In this document: positions 8,812-16,641 of the stretch, piece after piece
Layout of the letters: each line of letters opens with the position of its first letter
Numbering within the stretch: position 1 is the first letter of the stretch
Made by a program: the position numbers and the translations under genes
DNA from: Parachlamydiales bacterium
Lineage (GTDB): Bacteria > Chlamydiota > Chlamydiia > Chlamydiales > SM23-39
Direction of reading: 5' to 3'
NCBI GenBank assembly: GCA_019694475.1
Contig: JAIBBX010000010.1
Coordinates: forward strand, 1 to 45,738
DNA length: 45,738 nt
Notes under the pieces: model-generated
Told to the model about the DNA's origin: nothing
Seen by the model: only the letters and a program-made list of their open reading frames with translations
The model's database searches: none

Positions 8812-9588
8812 ATGTTTGGCTTTTTGCCTCTTGCATCTGGATCTAAGGGAAACTGTCTTTTTGTGGGCAGCAAGTCGACCCGTGTCCTCATCGATGCAGG
8901 GATTTCCTGTACCACCATTTTGCAAAGACTCCAAGAAGCATCCATCGATCCGAAAACCATCCAAGCCATTCTCGTCACGCATGAACATTCCGATCACATC
9001 AATGGCCTGCCACTTTTAGCACATAAACTCAACATACCCGTTCTTGCCAATGCTGAAACAGCGAAAGGGATTTACGCCGCTTTCGGCGAGAGGCCCAAAT
9101 TCAAGATCTTTACGACCGGCGAGACATTTCAATTTGGCGATCTCCACGTCCATCCATTCAGCGTGCCCCACGATACCCTCGATCCTGTAGCTTTCACTAT
9201 TCAAACTGAGGGGATCAAGCTGGGCATTTGCGCCGATTTAGGCCACGCTACATCGCTCATAAGAAAGCAGCTTGAAAATTGCGATTATCTTTATTTAGAA
9301 GCCAATCATGAACCCTCGATGGTTCATGCATCGAGCCGCCCAGCTATGCTGAAGCAGCGGATTTTGGGAAAAACGGGGCATTTATCGAATGCTCAGTGCG
9401 CCGAACTGCTTATATCGATTTTCCATTCGGGATTGAAACATGTGCATTTAGCTCACCTTTCCTCTGAATGCAATACGCAGGAAACGGCCATAAAAGTGGT
9501 AACTGAAGCTTTGAGGGTAAATCAATTGAATGTGGAATTGACAATTGCCTTTCAGGACAAATCCTCAAAGGCAATTCATTTTAACTAG
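8812..9588 (+). CDS. YycJ/WalJ-like metallo-beta-lactamase-fold hydrolase
   Basis: A 258-residue protein of the MBL superfamily. The start MFGFLPLASGSKGNC is the characteristic opening of YycJ proteins. The metal site is seen as THEHSDHING, followed by VPHD, CADLGHA, LEANH and HLAHLSSECN. Family members are predicted DNA exonucleases or hydrolases linked to repair and cell-wall regulation. In Chlamydia the homologue lies next to ftsK (recalled as CT738-CT739). Here it lies about 1.6 kb from ftsK, separated by three leftward genes. An in-frame GTG at 8770 overlaps the MFS stop, but the family homology begins at the ATG at 8812. Confidence 0.85.
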   Translation: MFGFLPLASGSKGNCLFVGSKSTRVLIDAGISCTTILQRLQEASIDPKTIQAILVTHEHSDHINGLPLLAHKLNIPVLANAETAKGIYAAFGERPKFKIFTTGETFQFGDLHVHPFSVPHDTLDPVAFTIQTEGIKLGICADLGHATSLIRKQLENCDYLYLEANHEPSMVHASSRPAMLKQRILGKTGHLSNAQCAELLISIFHSGLKHVHLAHLSSECNTQETAIKVVTEALRVNQLNVELTIAFQDKSSKAIHFN

Positions 9589-9973
9589 AACGGGCAGCTA
9601 ACGCTCTTTGCAGGTAGTGGCAATCCAAGCATTTTCCAGTTTCATGCCGATCCATGTGAGATTGAGCATCTTTTGCTAATGTATCGCCATTTTCTTTGCC
9701 ATTTTGGGTCATTATTTTAAAAAGCTTCAGGTAAGACGGTTCGAGATTTTTTGCTTTTTTTCTCAATGAATCCATTTTATAAATGGATAGAAAATCATGA
9801 TGGGTTAATTTGTTTGGATTGATATAGTTTATTGCTCTTTCTGCAAATTCATGTACCCGTTGAATATTCTCTTCTGAATCGGCTTTTAAAGCAGTGTCCA
9901 GCGCTGCAGCAAAATCAATCGAATTCTTTTCGGCAATAGAAAATGGCATTGTAGTGAATGACATATATGACAT
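9581..9973 (-). CDS. Hypothetical protein, 130 residues, with a C-terminal CxxCH
   Basis: Not recognised. The gene has a good ribosome-binding site (AAAGGA, 5 bases before the ATG) and a TATAAT-like element at 9996-10001 on the same strand, so it is likely real. The product is helical and charged, with KCLDCHYLQRA close to the C-terminus. One CxxCH could bind a metal, or heme if exported, but there is no signal peptide and cytochrome function is unlikely. The 3' end overlaps yycJ convergently by 8 bases. It sits with the 59-residue gene in an insert between yycJ and the ftsK operon. Confidence 0.6.
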   Translation of the reverse strand: MSYMSFTTMPFSIAEKNSIDFAAALDTALKADSEENIQRVHEFAERAINYINPNKLTHHDFLSIYKMDSLRKKAKNLEPSYLKLFKIMTQNGKENGDTLAKDAQSHMDRHETGKCLDCHYLQRALAARSS

Positions 9974-10059
9974 AATATTCCTTTATTTATAGGAAATTAT
10001 ATCATTTATTTGCTTAATTTTTAATTGGAATTCATTTAGTTGGATAGTTTGTTGAGAAA

Positions 10060-10080
10060 GGGACCCATTGATTGGGTCCC
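10060..10080 (-). terminator. Candidate intrinsic terminator of the 59-residue gene
   Basis: On the minus strand the sequence GGGACCCAATCAATGGGTCCC forms a 7-bp perfect stem with a 7-base loop, followed by TTTCTC. It begins 8 bases after the stop codon of the small gene at 10089-10268. The T run is short, so termination may be partial. Confidence 0.6.
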
Positions 10081-10088
10081 GAAAGACT

Positions 10089-10268
10089 TTATCCCTGAAT
10101 ATGTCCCATCAAGGCTGAGATAGAACCGCCAATAGACCCGTTTGAGAGGCTGTTTTCAGCATCTTGTTTGATCTGATCCGCTTGATTTTGTGCGGCAGCT
10201 TGCTGTGCTTGTTCGAGTTCTTGTTCTAAAATATATGCGTTAATAGCTGAGTTAATTTGCGATACCAT
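10089..10268 (-). CDS. Small Ala/Gln-rich protein, 59 residues
   Basis: A short gene with every expression signal: a TTGAAT/TATAAT promoter with 17-base spacing (10301-10329), the ribosome-binding site GGAGATAATA before the ATG, and a hairpin terminator after the stop. The product starts MVSQINSAINAYILEQELEQ, continues with a helical Ala/Gln-rich stretch (AQQAAAQNQADQ) and ends in a Gly/Ser-rich segment, SNGSIGGSISALMGHIQG. There is no signal peptide or cysteine. The all-helical, small and apparently strongly expressed design recalls secretion-needle or secreted helical proteins, but no motif proves it. Function unknown. Confidence 0.75.
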   Translation of the reverse strand: MVSQINSAINAYILEQELEQAQQAAAQNQADQIKQDAENSLSNGSIGGSISALMGHIQG

Positions 10269-10300
10269 TATTATCTCCTAATTATTATTCCTATACTAAT

Positions 10301-10329
10301 ATTATAGCAAATTCTTTAAAAATATTCAA
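10301..10329 (-). promoter_or_regulatory. Near-consensus sigma-70-type promoter for the 59-residue gene
   Basis: On the minus strand, TTGAAT (10324-10329) and TATAAT (10301-10306) are separated by exactly 17 bases. The start codon is 33 bases downstream of the -10 element, leaving a leader of about 25 bases that contains the ribosome-binding site. Confidence 0.7.
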
Positions 10330-10357
10330 ATAAGAGCTGTAAGTTGCTTGCTGTAAG

Positions 10358-11185
10358 TTACTTAAGCGGGATGACGTGCCCGTCGCCGATCCATTCAACG
10401 GGACAGGGGAGGGGGCTGGCCTTCGCAATTTTTTCCAAGGCTCTTAGATCTGCGTCTGTATGGGAGGGGTCGTGGTGAGTCACGATCCACTTGCCTGGGC
10501 GAACCTTTTTTATCAGATCGAGAGCTTTTTCGAGAGATGAATGGCCCCAGCCTTGTTTGACTGCGTACTCTTTCGGTGTATATTGCGCTTCATGGATGAA
10601 GAGATCGACTCCTTTGTGGAATTCGATCAATTTTTCTTGATCGCCATCGATTTCATTATCTGTTACATACCCGATGGTTTCTTCAGGGGTCTTAATTTTA
10701 AAGCAGAGGGTATGTCCTGGGTGATGCGTTGAACAAAAGTCGAGTGTAAGCGGCCCCATGCTAACTGGTACATTTGATTCGATAATTTTGAATTCGAGTT
10801 TAGCCTGTATTTGATTCAAGTGGACAGGGAAGAATTCTTTGGCAAGCAGTTGACCGAAGAGATCTCGGCCAGTTCTTCCGTTGCCTTTCGGCGCCCAAAT
10901 AGTGATTTCGGTCCCATTCCGATAGATCGGTTCAAAAAAGGGAAAACCTAAAATATGATCCCAATGAAAATGGCTCAAGAATAAATCGATTTTTCGTACG
11001 CTGCACATGATCTCATTGCATAGAGAATGGCCTAAGGGGCGGATACCGGTTCCGGCATCGAAAATCAGAAATTGGTCGTCATATTGCAATTCTAGACAAG
11101 GGGTATTGCCGCCAAAATGGATATATTCTGGTCCGCTGACGGGGCAAGATCCTCTTGTGCCCCAAAATTTAAGGTGTTTCGTCAT
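10358..11185 (-). CDS. MBL-fold metal-dependent hydrolase (phosphodiesterase-like)
   Basis: A 275-residue protein opening KFWGTRGSCPVSGPEY, typical of a broad MBL subfamily that includes phosphodiesterase-like enzymes. The metal motif is SHFHWDHILGFPFF, followed by HHPGHTLCF, a VTDNE acidic ligand, and VTHHDPSH at the C-terminus. The upstream open frame adds five codons, but ATG at 11185 (MTKHLKF) is the better start. It overlaps the 3' end of ftsK by 17 bases and so belongs to the uppP-ftsK transcript. The substrate is unknown, with cyclic nucleotides or a phosphodiester most likely from the family. Confidence 0.8.
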   Translation of the reverse strand: MTKHLKFWGTRGSCPVSGPEYIHFGGNTPCLELQYDDQFLIFDAGTGIRPLGHSLCNEIMCSVRKIDLFLSHFHWDHILGFPFFEPIYRNGTEITIWAPKGNGRTGRDLFGQLLAKEFFPVHLNQIQAKLEFKIIESNVPVSMGPLTLDFCSTHHPGHTLCFKIKTPEETIGYVTDNEIDGDQEKLIEFHKGVDLFIHEAQYTPKEYAVKQGWGHSSLEKALDLIKKVRPGKWIVTHHDPSHTDADLRALEKIAKASPLPCPVEWIGDGHVIPLK

Positions 11186-13490
11186 CGATTTCTTCCTCAA
11201 ATAGTGCAGGCTGCGGCACGCCGCCGCCGATCACTCGGCGCGGTTTAGCCCCTTCCTGCGGACCGATAATGCCATTTTGCTCCAATTCATCCATTAAGCT
11301 GGCAGCGCGGGCATAGCCGATCTTTAATTTGCGCTGTAAAAAAGTTGTGGATGCGCTTTTCGACGCAGTCACAATGTTCAGCGCTTGTTCATAGAGAGCA
11401 TCTTTTCCCTTAGGTTCGTCATCGCCTACAGTTTCAAGAGAGCGGAAAGAGTCAAAAGAAGGGATGAGGTAGTTCGTTGGATTTTGAGCGGTGATTTCTT
11501 GGATGACCCGATTGATTTCTTCATCGCTGATGTAGGCCCCTTGGGCTCTTAAAAGCTGGGATGAGCCTGGCGGCAGGAAGAGCAAATCGCCATTGCCAAG
11601 CAAACTTTCAGCTCCAGTATCATCGAGAATGATTTGCGAGTTGACTCTGCTTGCTACTTTGAAAGAAATTCTGGTTGGAATATTGGCTTTAATAATTCCT
11701 GTAACAACTTCTTTAGAAGGTCTTTGCGTTGCCAAAATCAAGTGGATGCCGACGGCTCTAGCCATTTGGGCGATCCTAGCGATTGGTGTTTCGATATCTG
11801 CGCTTGAAACCATCATCAAATCGGCAAATTCGTCTATGATCGCGACAATGAAGGGCATCTGTTCAGGGATCGGGATGCTCAGGGACGACTCCAATTCTTT
11901 ATTCAATTTCCTGTTATTGAATGCGCTGATATTTCTCAACCCCAATTGTTTCAAAATTTCATAGCGCACCTGCATCTCTTTGACCAGCCACTGCAAAGCG
12001 GCATAAGCGCCATGCGGTTCCGTAATGACAGGCGCAATCATATGAGGCAGTTTTGAATATTGGGTCAGTTCCACTTTTTTCGGATCGACCATGAGCAATT
12101 TGACTTCATCGGGTCTTGCATTCATCAAGATCGACATCACAATTGTGTTGATGCAGACCGATTTTCCAGAACCTGTCGCTCCTGCGATCAAACAGTGGGG
12201 CATTTTGGCAAGATCTGAAAAGACCCAATCGCCGTTGATGGCTTTGCCCAGCAAAATGGGAATGCCCATTCTCTTTTTGCTCTGATAGTAGAGGAGCATT
12301 TCCTTAAAATTGACTTCTTGAGGATGCAAAGCCGGTACTTCGACGCCAACGGCAGCTTTACCGGGAATCGGCGCAACAATCCTAATTGATTTTGCTTGCA
12401 TATTGAGCGCGATGTCATTTTCCAGCGCTTTAATCTTCTGCACTTTGACGCCAACAGACGGATGCACCTCGAAAGAGGTGATTGTGGGGCCGCTATTGAT
12501 ATCACCCACCTTGGCCTCAATCCCAAAACTTCTCAGCGTATCTTCCAATACAGCTGCCTGATGCATCAGCTCTTTTTTCAAAGCGGGCTGATCCACCTTT
12601 TTACTTGGATCTGCAAGCAGATCAGCATTTGGCAGCAAATACGAACTGTCGGATCGGACCATTAGATTTTTAGTGGGCACCGCGATCGGTTCTTTTTTCT
12701 GAACAGGAGCTTCTTTTTTCACTATAGCCGGTTCAACAACCTTTGGTTTTTTTTCCGGCTTGATCATCTCGACCAATTTTTTCTTCGGCTCCGGTGGCAG
12801 ATTATTGATTTTCAAACCTGTATACGCCTTAACAGGCTCTTTTACAGCTGCTGGTTTTTTCTGAACCAGTTTTCCCATCCATCCGGCGAATGTTTTCATA
12901 GCCATCCAGAAAGATTGAGCATTTGCAACGATGCGGATGCGCGACAAAAGTAAGAAGGAGACCAATCCGAAGCTGAAGAAAATCAGAGTCGTTCCAACGG
13001 GGCTTAGCGTATTTTGGAAATTGATTCCTGGCAAATCGGTAAATACATAATACGAGGGGAATCCTCCCAAATAGAAACGGATCAGAGTATGTGGAAACGG
13101 GCTGCTGACAGCGAGAGTTTCTGACAACACTTTGCCGTCCCATAAATTGGCTTTATCGGGGTAGCTTTCTGCGAAAACGGTGAAGAGCATGCAGGCGGAG
13201 GAGAGCAAAATGGAGAAATAGACGTGGTCGGCGTGCAAGATCTTGTTGCCTTTAAGCAGCCTTACTCCGAGCCACATGAAGTAGCCTGGAACGAGATAGG
13301 CTCCTAAGCCAAACAATGACTCTAAACCCAAAGCAGCGATATAGCCTACATATCCGAGCCAATTTGTTTCAGGATGCAGGAAGGAAAAGCTCCACAAAGC
13401 CAGAAGAGCTAAAAAGCCGACGGATAAAAAGAAAAGTCCTTGTGCTTCTGGGTTAATCGGAGCTTTTTTCTTTTTAGCTATTTTAGCCAT
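11169..13490 (-). CDS. ftsK: DNA translocase FtsK
   Basis: Moves chromosomal DNA at the division site and helps resolve dimers. The 773-residue protein has about four N-terminal membrane helices (residues 15-190), a Lys/Pro/Glu-rich linker (about 205-280), and a RecA-like motor with Walker A GATGSGKS near residue 437 and Walker B VAIIDEFADLMM. It ends in a winged-helix gamma domain (TTFLQRKLKIGYARAASLMD) that reads orienting DNA sites. The start ATG at 13490 overlaps the uppP stop by 8 bases; the open frame continues six codons further upstream. FtsK matters in chlamydiae, which lack FtsZ. A homologue lies next to yycJ in Chlamydia (recalled). Confidence 0.95.
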   Translation of the reverse strand: MAKIAKKKKAPINPEAQGLFFLSVGFLALLALWSFSFLHPETNWLGYVGYIAALGLESLFGLGAYLVPGYFMWLGVRLLKGNKILHADHVYFSILLSSACMLFTVFAESYPDKANLWDGKVLSETLAVSSPFPHTLIRFYLGGFPSYYVFTDLPGINFQNTLSPVGTTLIFFSFGLVSFLLLSRIRIVANAQSFWMAMKTFAGWMGKLVQKKPAAVKEPVKAYTGLKINNLPPEPKKKLVEMIKPEKKPKVVEPAIVKKEAPVQKKEPIAVPTKNLMVRSDSSYLLPNADLLADPSKKVDQPALKKELMHQAAVLEDTLRSFGIEAKVGDINSGPTITSFEVHPSVGVKVQKIKALENDIALNMQAKSIRIVAPIPGKAAVGVEVPALHPQEVNFKEMLLYYQSKKRMGIPILLGKAINGDWVFSDLAKMPHCLIAGATGSGKSVCINTIVMSILMNARPDEVKLLMVDPKKVELTQYSKLPHMIAPVITEPHGAYAALQWLVKEMQVRYEILKQLGLRNISAFNNRKLNKELESSLSIPIPEQMPFIVAIIDEFADLMMVSSADIETPIARIAQMARAVGIHLILATQRPSKEVVTGIIKANIPTRISFKVASRVNSQIILDDTGAESLLGNGDLLFLPPGSSQLLRAQGAYISDEEINRVIQEITAQNPTNYLIPSFDSFRSLETVGDDEPKGKDALYEQALNIVTASKSASTTFLQRKLKIGYARAASLMDELEQNGIIGPQEGAKPRRVIGGGVPQPALFEEEIDDETP

Positions 13491-14226
13491 TAAAGACTGT
13501 CCATGCAAAGAGGCCGAGCCCGATGCAATACCAGGCGAAAGGCCTTAATTTTTCTTTTTCGTAGACCCAGAAGATGAATCGGACGCCGATCGAGCCGAGT
13601 CCGAATGAAGCGATAAATCCTCCTAAATAGCAGCCCCAGTCCACTTGAGATGCTGCTTCTCCTTTCACCATTTCTAGCAATTCACCGCCTAAAATGGTGG
13701 GGATGGCGAGCAAGAAGGAGAATTTTGCAGCTTCGCGCCAGTTCCATCCGCAGAATCTGGCAGCGGCGATAGTCGAGCCGCTTCTAGAGATTCCGGGGAT
13801 GAGCGCCACCGTCTGCATCATTCCGATACATAGCACATGTTGCCATTTTTTCTTCTCAATTACATCCTTTTTTTTAGTGGCGGCGAAAAGCAAGGCTCCT
13901 GTTGCCATCAGAGCGAAGCCCAAAAAACCTGGTTCAGAGAGCATAACTCTCACTGGTTTAAGGAGGAAGTAGCCTGGTACAAGCGGCCCTAGCGCCAACA
14001 TAAAAAGCGCCATTTTCCTAACGCTCTTCAATACTTCCCAGACATCCCGTCTCAAAAACCAGACCAAAGCCAGCAATGTGCCTGAGTGGCAAACCAAATC
14101 AAAAACGACATCATCAGGTACTCCCAGCAGCCATCTTGTCAACCTCAAATGGGCGGACGAACTGACGGGGAAAAACTCTGTGATACCTTGAACGATGCCT
14201 AAAAGAATTGCTTGGAGGGGGGTCAT
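13483..14226 (-). CDS. uppP: Undecaprenyl-diphosphatase UppP (BacA)
   Basis: An inner-membrane phosphatase that regenerates undecaprenyl phosphate, the lipid carrier for peptidoglycan precursors. The 247-residue product has about eight hydrophobic segments and both family motifs: GIVQGITEFFPVSSSAHL at the N-terminus with the catalytic Glu, and LIPGISRSGSTIAAARF with the catalytic Arg/Ser region. It is slightly shorter than the usual 265-275 residues. It is the first gene of the leftward uppP-ftsK-MBL operon. Its presence fits murF and mraY at the other end of the window and indicates a working lipid II pathway. Confidence 0.93.
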   Translation of the reverse strand: MTPLQAILLGIVQGITEFFPVSSSAHLRLTRWLLGVPDDVVFDLVCHSGTLLALVWFLRRDVWEVLKSVRKMALFMLALGPLVPGYFLLKPVRVMLSEPGFLGFALMATGALLFAATKKKDVIEKKKWQHVLCIGMMQTVALIPGISRSGSTIAAARFCGWNWREAAKFSFLLAIPTILGGELLEMVKGEAASQVDWGCYLGGFIASFGLGSIGVRFIFWVYEKEKLRPFAWYCIGLGLFAWTVFNG

Positions 14227-14473
14227 TGGGGGTAACCCTTTGGGGTCCGGGGGCGTAAGCCCCGAGGTATTTTGCGTTCTGCGTTTTGCGTTTTGCGTTT
14301 AAAAAAATGGGCGATCGACTTAGGTTCCCCTCCGGGCAGCTTCGCTGTCCACTCGGGCCGATTTGCCCCCTGCATGGGGCTTCATTTCTCACCCCGACGA
14401 GAACCAATCAATTGGTTCTCTTCGATCGTCATTTTCAAAGGCCCATTTTGAAAAAAATAGGCCTTTGAAAATG
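14227..14473. repeat. Palindrome-rich intergenic region with short tandem repeats, downstream of tRNA-His
   Basis: No gene is seen here. The stretch holds an 8-bp-period tandem run (tgcgtttt-like) at about 14272-14300, a GC-rich hairpin around 14240-14265 (gggggc-gtaa-gccccg), a second (gcccc-tgcat-ggggc) around 14365-14380, a perfect 10-bp inverted repeat at 14399-14420, and a perfect 14-bp inverted repeat with 16-base loop at 14430-14473. The last begins at the tRNA 3' end. The density of structures is unlike other gaps in the window and suggests a decayed mobile or REP-like element. Confidence 0.6.
14304..14319 (+). repeat. 16-bp direct repeat of the tRNA-His 3' end (possible att-like copy)
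   Basis: The sequence aaaatgggcgatcgac at 14304-14319 is repeated exactly at 14468-14483, where it covers the last bases of the tRNA-His gene and its downstream flank. The copies are 164 bases apart. Duplication of a tRNA 3' end is the usual footprint of an integrase-type element, but no integrase gene is present here. Confidence 0.5.
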
Positions 14474-14548
14474 GGCGATCGACGGGGTTCGAACCCGCGA
14501 CATTTGGATCCACAATCCAACGCTCTAACCAACTGAGCTACGATCGCC
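14474..14548 (-). tRNA. tRNA-His (GTG anticodon)
   Basis: The minus strand folds as a complete cloverleaf. The 7-bp acceptor stem is GCGATCG/CGATCGC, preceded by an encoded G at -1 that can pair with C73, the identity feature of tRNA-His. The D arm contains AGCTCAGTTGGTTAGAGC. The anticodon stem TTGGA/TCCAA encloses the loop TTGTGGA with anticodon GTG. The T arm contains GGGTTCGAACCC. CCA is not fully encoded. Tandem palindromes lie immediately downstream. Confidence 0.95.
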
Positions 14549-14593
14549 ATCAGATTGAGTTAAAATATTAGCGGAAGTGGGGGTATTCGTCAA

Positions 14594-15484
14594 TCAGACT
14601 GTGGGATCTCTTAATTGGTTTTGGATGTGCGACACTTTTTCAAACCAGTAGGGAATGTAAATTTTACTGTAATTCAGGTTGCGGTTTTGGAATTCTTCTC
14701 TCTTCTTCTCTAACAAAGCTTCTGTCACTTCTTCCCACGAATCGACAATCACTACGGGGAGATCCTCATAAAGCGGGTTGAGCGTGGAACTCAGAACAAT
14801 CGGGTAGCATCCCATGAGAAGCGCTTCCCATGTCCGATGGCAGTCAAGGCCGCTGCCGGGAGGGCTGACAACAAATAGAGATCTCGAAAGATCGTCGAGA
14901 TATTCATGGAACGTTTTTGGCTCGGACCTTTGCGCCCACGGCCATTTAGAAAAATATTCAAGACAGGGCCTTCTTTCTTTTGGATTGGTGTCCAGATTGA
15001 AGTTCAAATAGGCTAAAATGTCGCGCTCTCTTGTCTTTGCCTCGAATTGCCCGCTTTTCCAAAAGTCATTGGCCAAACCAATCGGGATCGGAATCAGCTT
15101 ATCCGTTGCTTCACAATCGATATTTTGCAAAAACCATGCCGCTAGATTTCTTTTCTTAAGCAATTTTATAAAGGGGCCCGGCAGGGGATTGTCCGAATAG
15201 TTTTCAACATTCGGAGTAATCAATATGTATGGCTGCTTAATTCGAGACGCCAGTTTTTGAAACTTGTCTAGTAATTGGTATTCGACAAAAATCGAATCGC
15301 CTCTTTTGACTTCTTTCGGATCGAACGACTCGTTTTCCGTGAGAAGCTTGTCGCAGAAAAAACGCCACGTATCGCCTGTAATATATGGATAGCTCGAACG
15401 TCTTTCGACGCTGAAGTTGGAAAGGCAGAGGAAAAAAAATGGGGCCATTTCTTTGTGGCGATTCGGGATGCAAATCCAATGCAT
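14594..15484 (-). CDS. Exostosin-like glycosyltransferase
   Basis: A 296-residue protein resembling the GT47-type exostosin family. The N-terminal SYPYITGDTWRFFCD and the C-terminal LDCHRTWEALLMGCYPIVLSS followed by LPVVIVDSWEEV match the conserved blocks of the family's nucleotide-sugar binding half. No signal peptide is evident, so it probably acts in the cytosol or at the inner membrane face on a surface polysaccharide or lipid glycan. Such genes are common in eukaryotes and in scattered bacteria with elaborate surfaces. It stands alone, upstream of tRNA-His in the same leftward direction and divergent from the aquaporin gene. Donor and acceptor sugars cannot be predicted. Confidence 0.75.
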   Translation of the reverse strand: MHWICIPNRHKEMAPFFFLCLSNFSVERRSSYPYITGDTWRFFCDKLLTENESFDPKEVKRGDSIFVEYQLLDKFQKLASRIKQPYILITPNVENYSDNPLPGPFIKLLKKRNLAAWFLQNIDCEATDKLIPIPIGLANDFWKSGQFEAKTRERDILAYLNFNLDTNPKERRPCLEYFSKWPWAQRSEPKTFHEYLDDLSRSLFVVSPPGSGLDCHRTWEALLMGCYPIVLSSTLNPLYEDLPVVIVDSWEEVTEALLEKKREEFQNRNLNYSKIYIPYWFEKVSHIQNQLRDPTV

Positions 15485-15549
15485 AGCCTCGTCATAATTA
15501 ACAAAGATATTATTTGCAAGTTTGAACCCATTTCTGTTAGTTAAAAGCC

Positions 15550-16281
15550 ATGAGCATCTTTTTAGGCGAATTGATCGGAACCCTGCTTCTCATTCTTCTG
15601 GGCAACGGCGTTGTTGCAAATGTTTTGCTGCATGCTTCCAAAGGAGAAAAAAGCGGATGGATCGTGATCACTGCTGGCTGGGGATTTGCCGTAGCCATTG
15701 CCGTATATGCGGTGGGGTGGATCAGCGGCGGACATTTGAATCCAGCAGTCACATTCGGCCTTTGCATTGCAGGTAAAACAGACTGGAGTTTACTGCCTGC
15801 TTATGTCCTTGGACAAATGATCGGGGCTATGATCGGCGCTTGGCTCGTCTGGATTTCCTATTATCCTCATTGGAAAGCAACTGCGGATGCCGACCTGAAA
15901 CTGCTCTGTTTTTGCACAAAACCTGCCATCCGAAACCGGTGGAGCAATTTCATCGTCGAGGTCATTGCAACAGCAGTCCTTCTCATTGGAGTTTTGGGGA
16001 TTTTTAACGTGCACAATGGAATCGGATCAGGGGTCGGCCCTTATGCAGTGGGCATATTGATCTTTTCCATCGGTCTTTCTCTCGGTGGGCCAACTGGTTT
16101 TGCTATTAATCCGGCCCGCGATTTAGGCCCGAGAATCATGCATGCCTGGATTCCAATTGCTGGAAAACGTGATGCCGATTGGGGGTATGCGTGGATTCCA
16201 GTTTTGGCCCCCCTAATAGGTGGAATAATCGGCGCTCTTTTCTATCAGTTCTTTGTTGCCCCTCTTACAGCTCTCTTATAA
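15550..16281 (+). CDS. glpF: Aquaglyceroporin (MIP family, GlpF-like)
   Basis: A 243-residue inner-membrane channel with six helices and two half-helices. Both NPA boxes are present, HLNPAVTFG near residue 62 and AINPARDLGPR in the second half. The Asp after the second NPAR is typical of glycerol-conducting GlpF rather than water-specific channels. It would let glycerol or small polyols enter from the host. No glycerol kinase gene is adjacent. It is transcribed alone and divergently from the exostosin-like gene, with 65 bases between starts. Confidence 0.9.
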   Translation: MSIFLGELIGTLLLILLGNGVVANVLLHASKGEKSGWIVITAGWGFAVAIAVYAVGWISGGHLNPAVTFGLCIAGKTDWSLLPAYVLGQMIGAMIGAWLVWISYYPHWKATADADLKLLCFCTKPAIRNRWSNFIVEVIATAVLLIGVLGIFNVHNGIGSGVGPYAVGILIFSIGLSLGGPTGFAINPARDLGPRIMHAWIPIAGKRDADWGYAWIPVLAPLIGGIIGALFYQFFVAPLTALL

Positions 16282-16310
16282 TTGATTTCTCAGAACTATC
16301 CTGATAAAAT
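16282..16310 (+). promoter_or_regulatory. Promoter candidate for the 102-residue gene
   Basis: TTGATT (16282-16287) and TAAAAT (16305-16310) are separated by exactly 17 bases and lie just after the aquaporin stop, 22 bases before the start codon at 16333. GAGG precedes that ATG by 4 bases. Confidence 0.5.
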
Positions 16311-16332
16311 TTCTCCGAAAAAATGAGGTTTT

Positions 16333-16641
16333 ATGGCTAATTCAATTACATTTTCTTCTTTTGAGAAATCTTTCCGAGGTGTTGTGGACACACTTCAGCC
16401 AGTCGAAAGAGCTTATGGATATCAAAATCTGATTCAAAGTCTTTTCCGTTTAGACGGAAAAAGCCAAGAGACGGTTGACAAAGCGCAGAAGTTATTTGAC
16501 GAAGCTGTTTCAAATAATGTTTGGAGTCCTAAATCAGACCAAAAGGAACGTTGCCAGAGATTTATGGAATGGGCGCAAAGAGAGATCGATCAGGCAAAAG
16601 ATGCCATTCAAGAAGTAGCTTCTATGTCCATTGATGAATGA
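16333..16641 (+). CDS. Hypothetical helical protein, 102 residues
   Basis: Not recognised. A short, soluble, mostly helical protein (SQETVDKAQKLFDEAVSNN; ERCQRFMEWAQREIDQAKDAI) with an acidic end. It has its own promoter candidate and a GAGG ribosome-binding site, which supports a real gene. Its 3' end overlaps the convergent comEC gene by 34 bases. No signal peptide, transmembrane segment or known motif is seen. Function unknown. Confidence 0.65.
   Translation: MANSITFSSFEKSFRGVVDTLQPVERAYGYQNLIQSLFRLDGKSQETVDKAQKLFDEAVSNNVWSPKSDQKERCQRFMEWAQREIDQAKDAIQEVASMSIDE

Noticed and set aside
9581..9973. c-type cytochrome because of CxxCH
   Set aside because: There is no signal peptide or membrane anchor and only one motif at the very C-terminus, so heme attachment is unlikely.
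15268..15531. Frameshift at the start of the exostosin-like gene
   Set aside because: The alternative frame has no homology, and the SYPYITGDT block is in the main frame close to its ATG.
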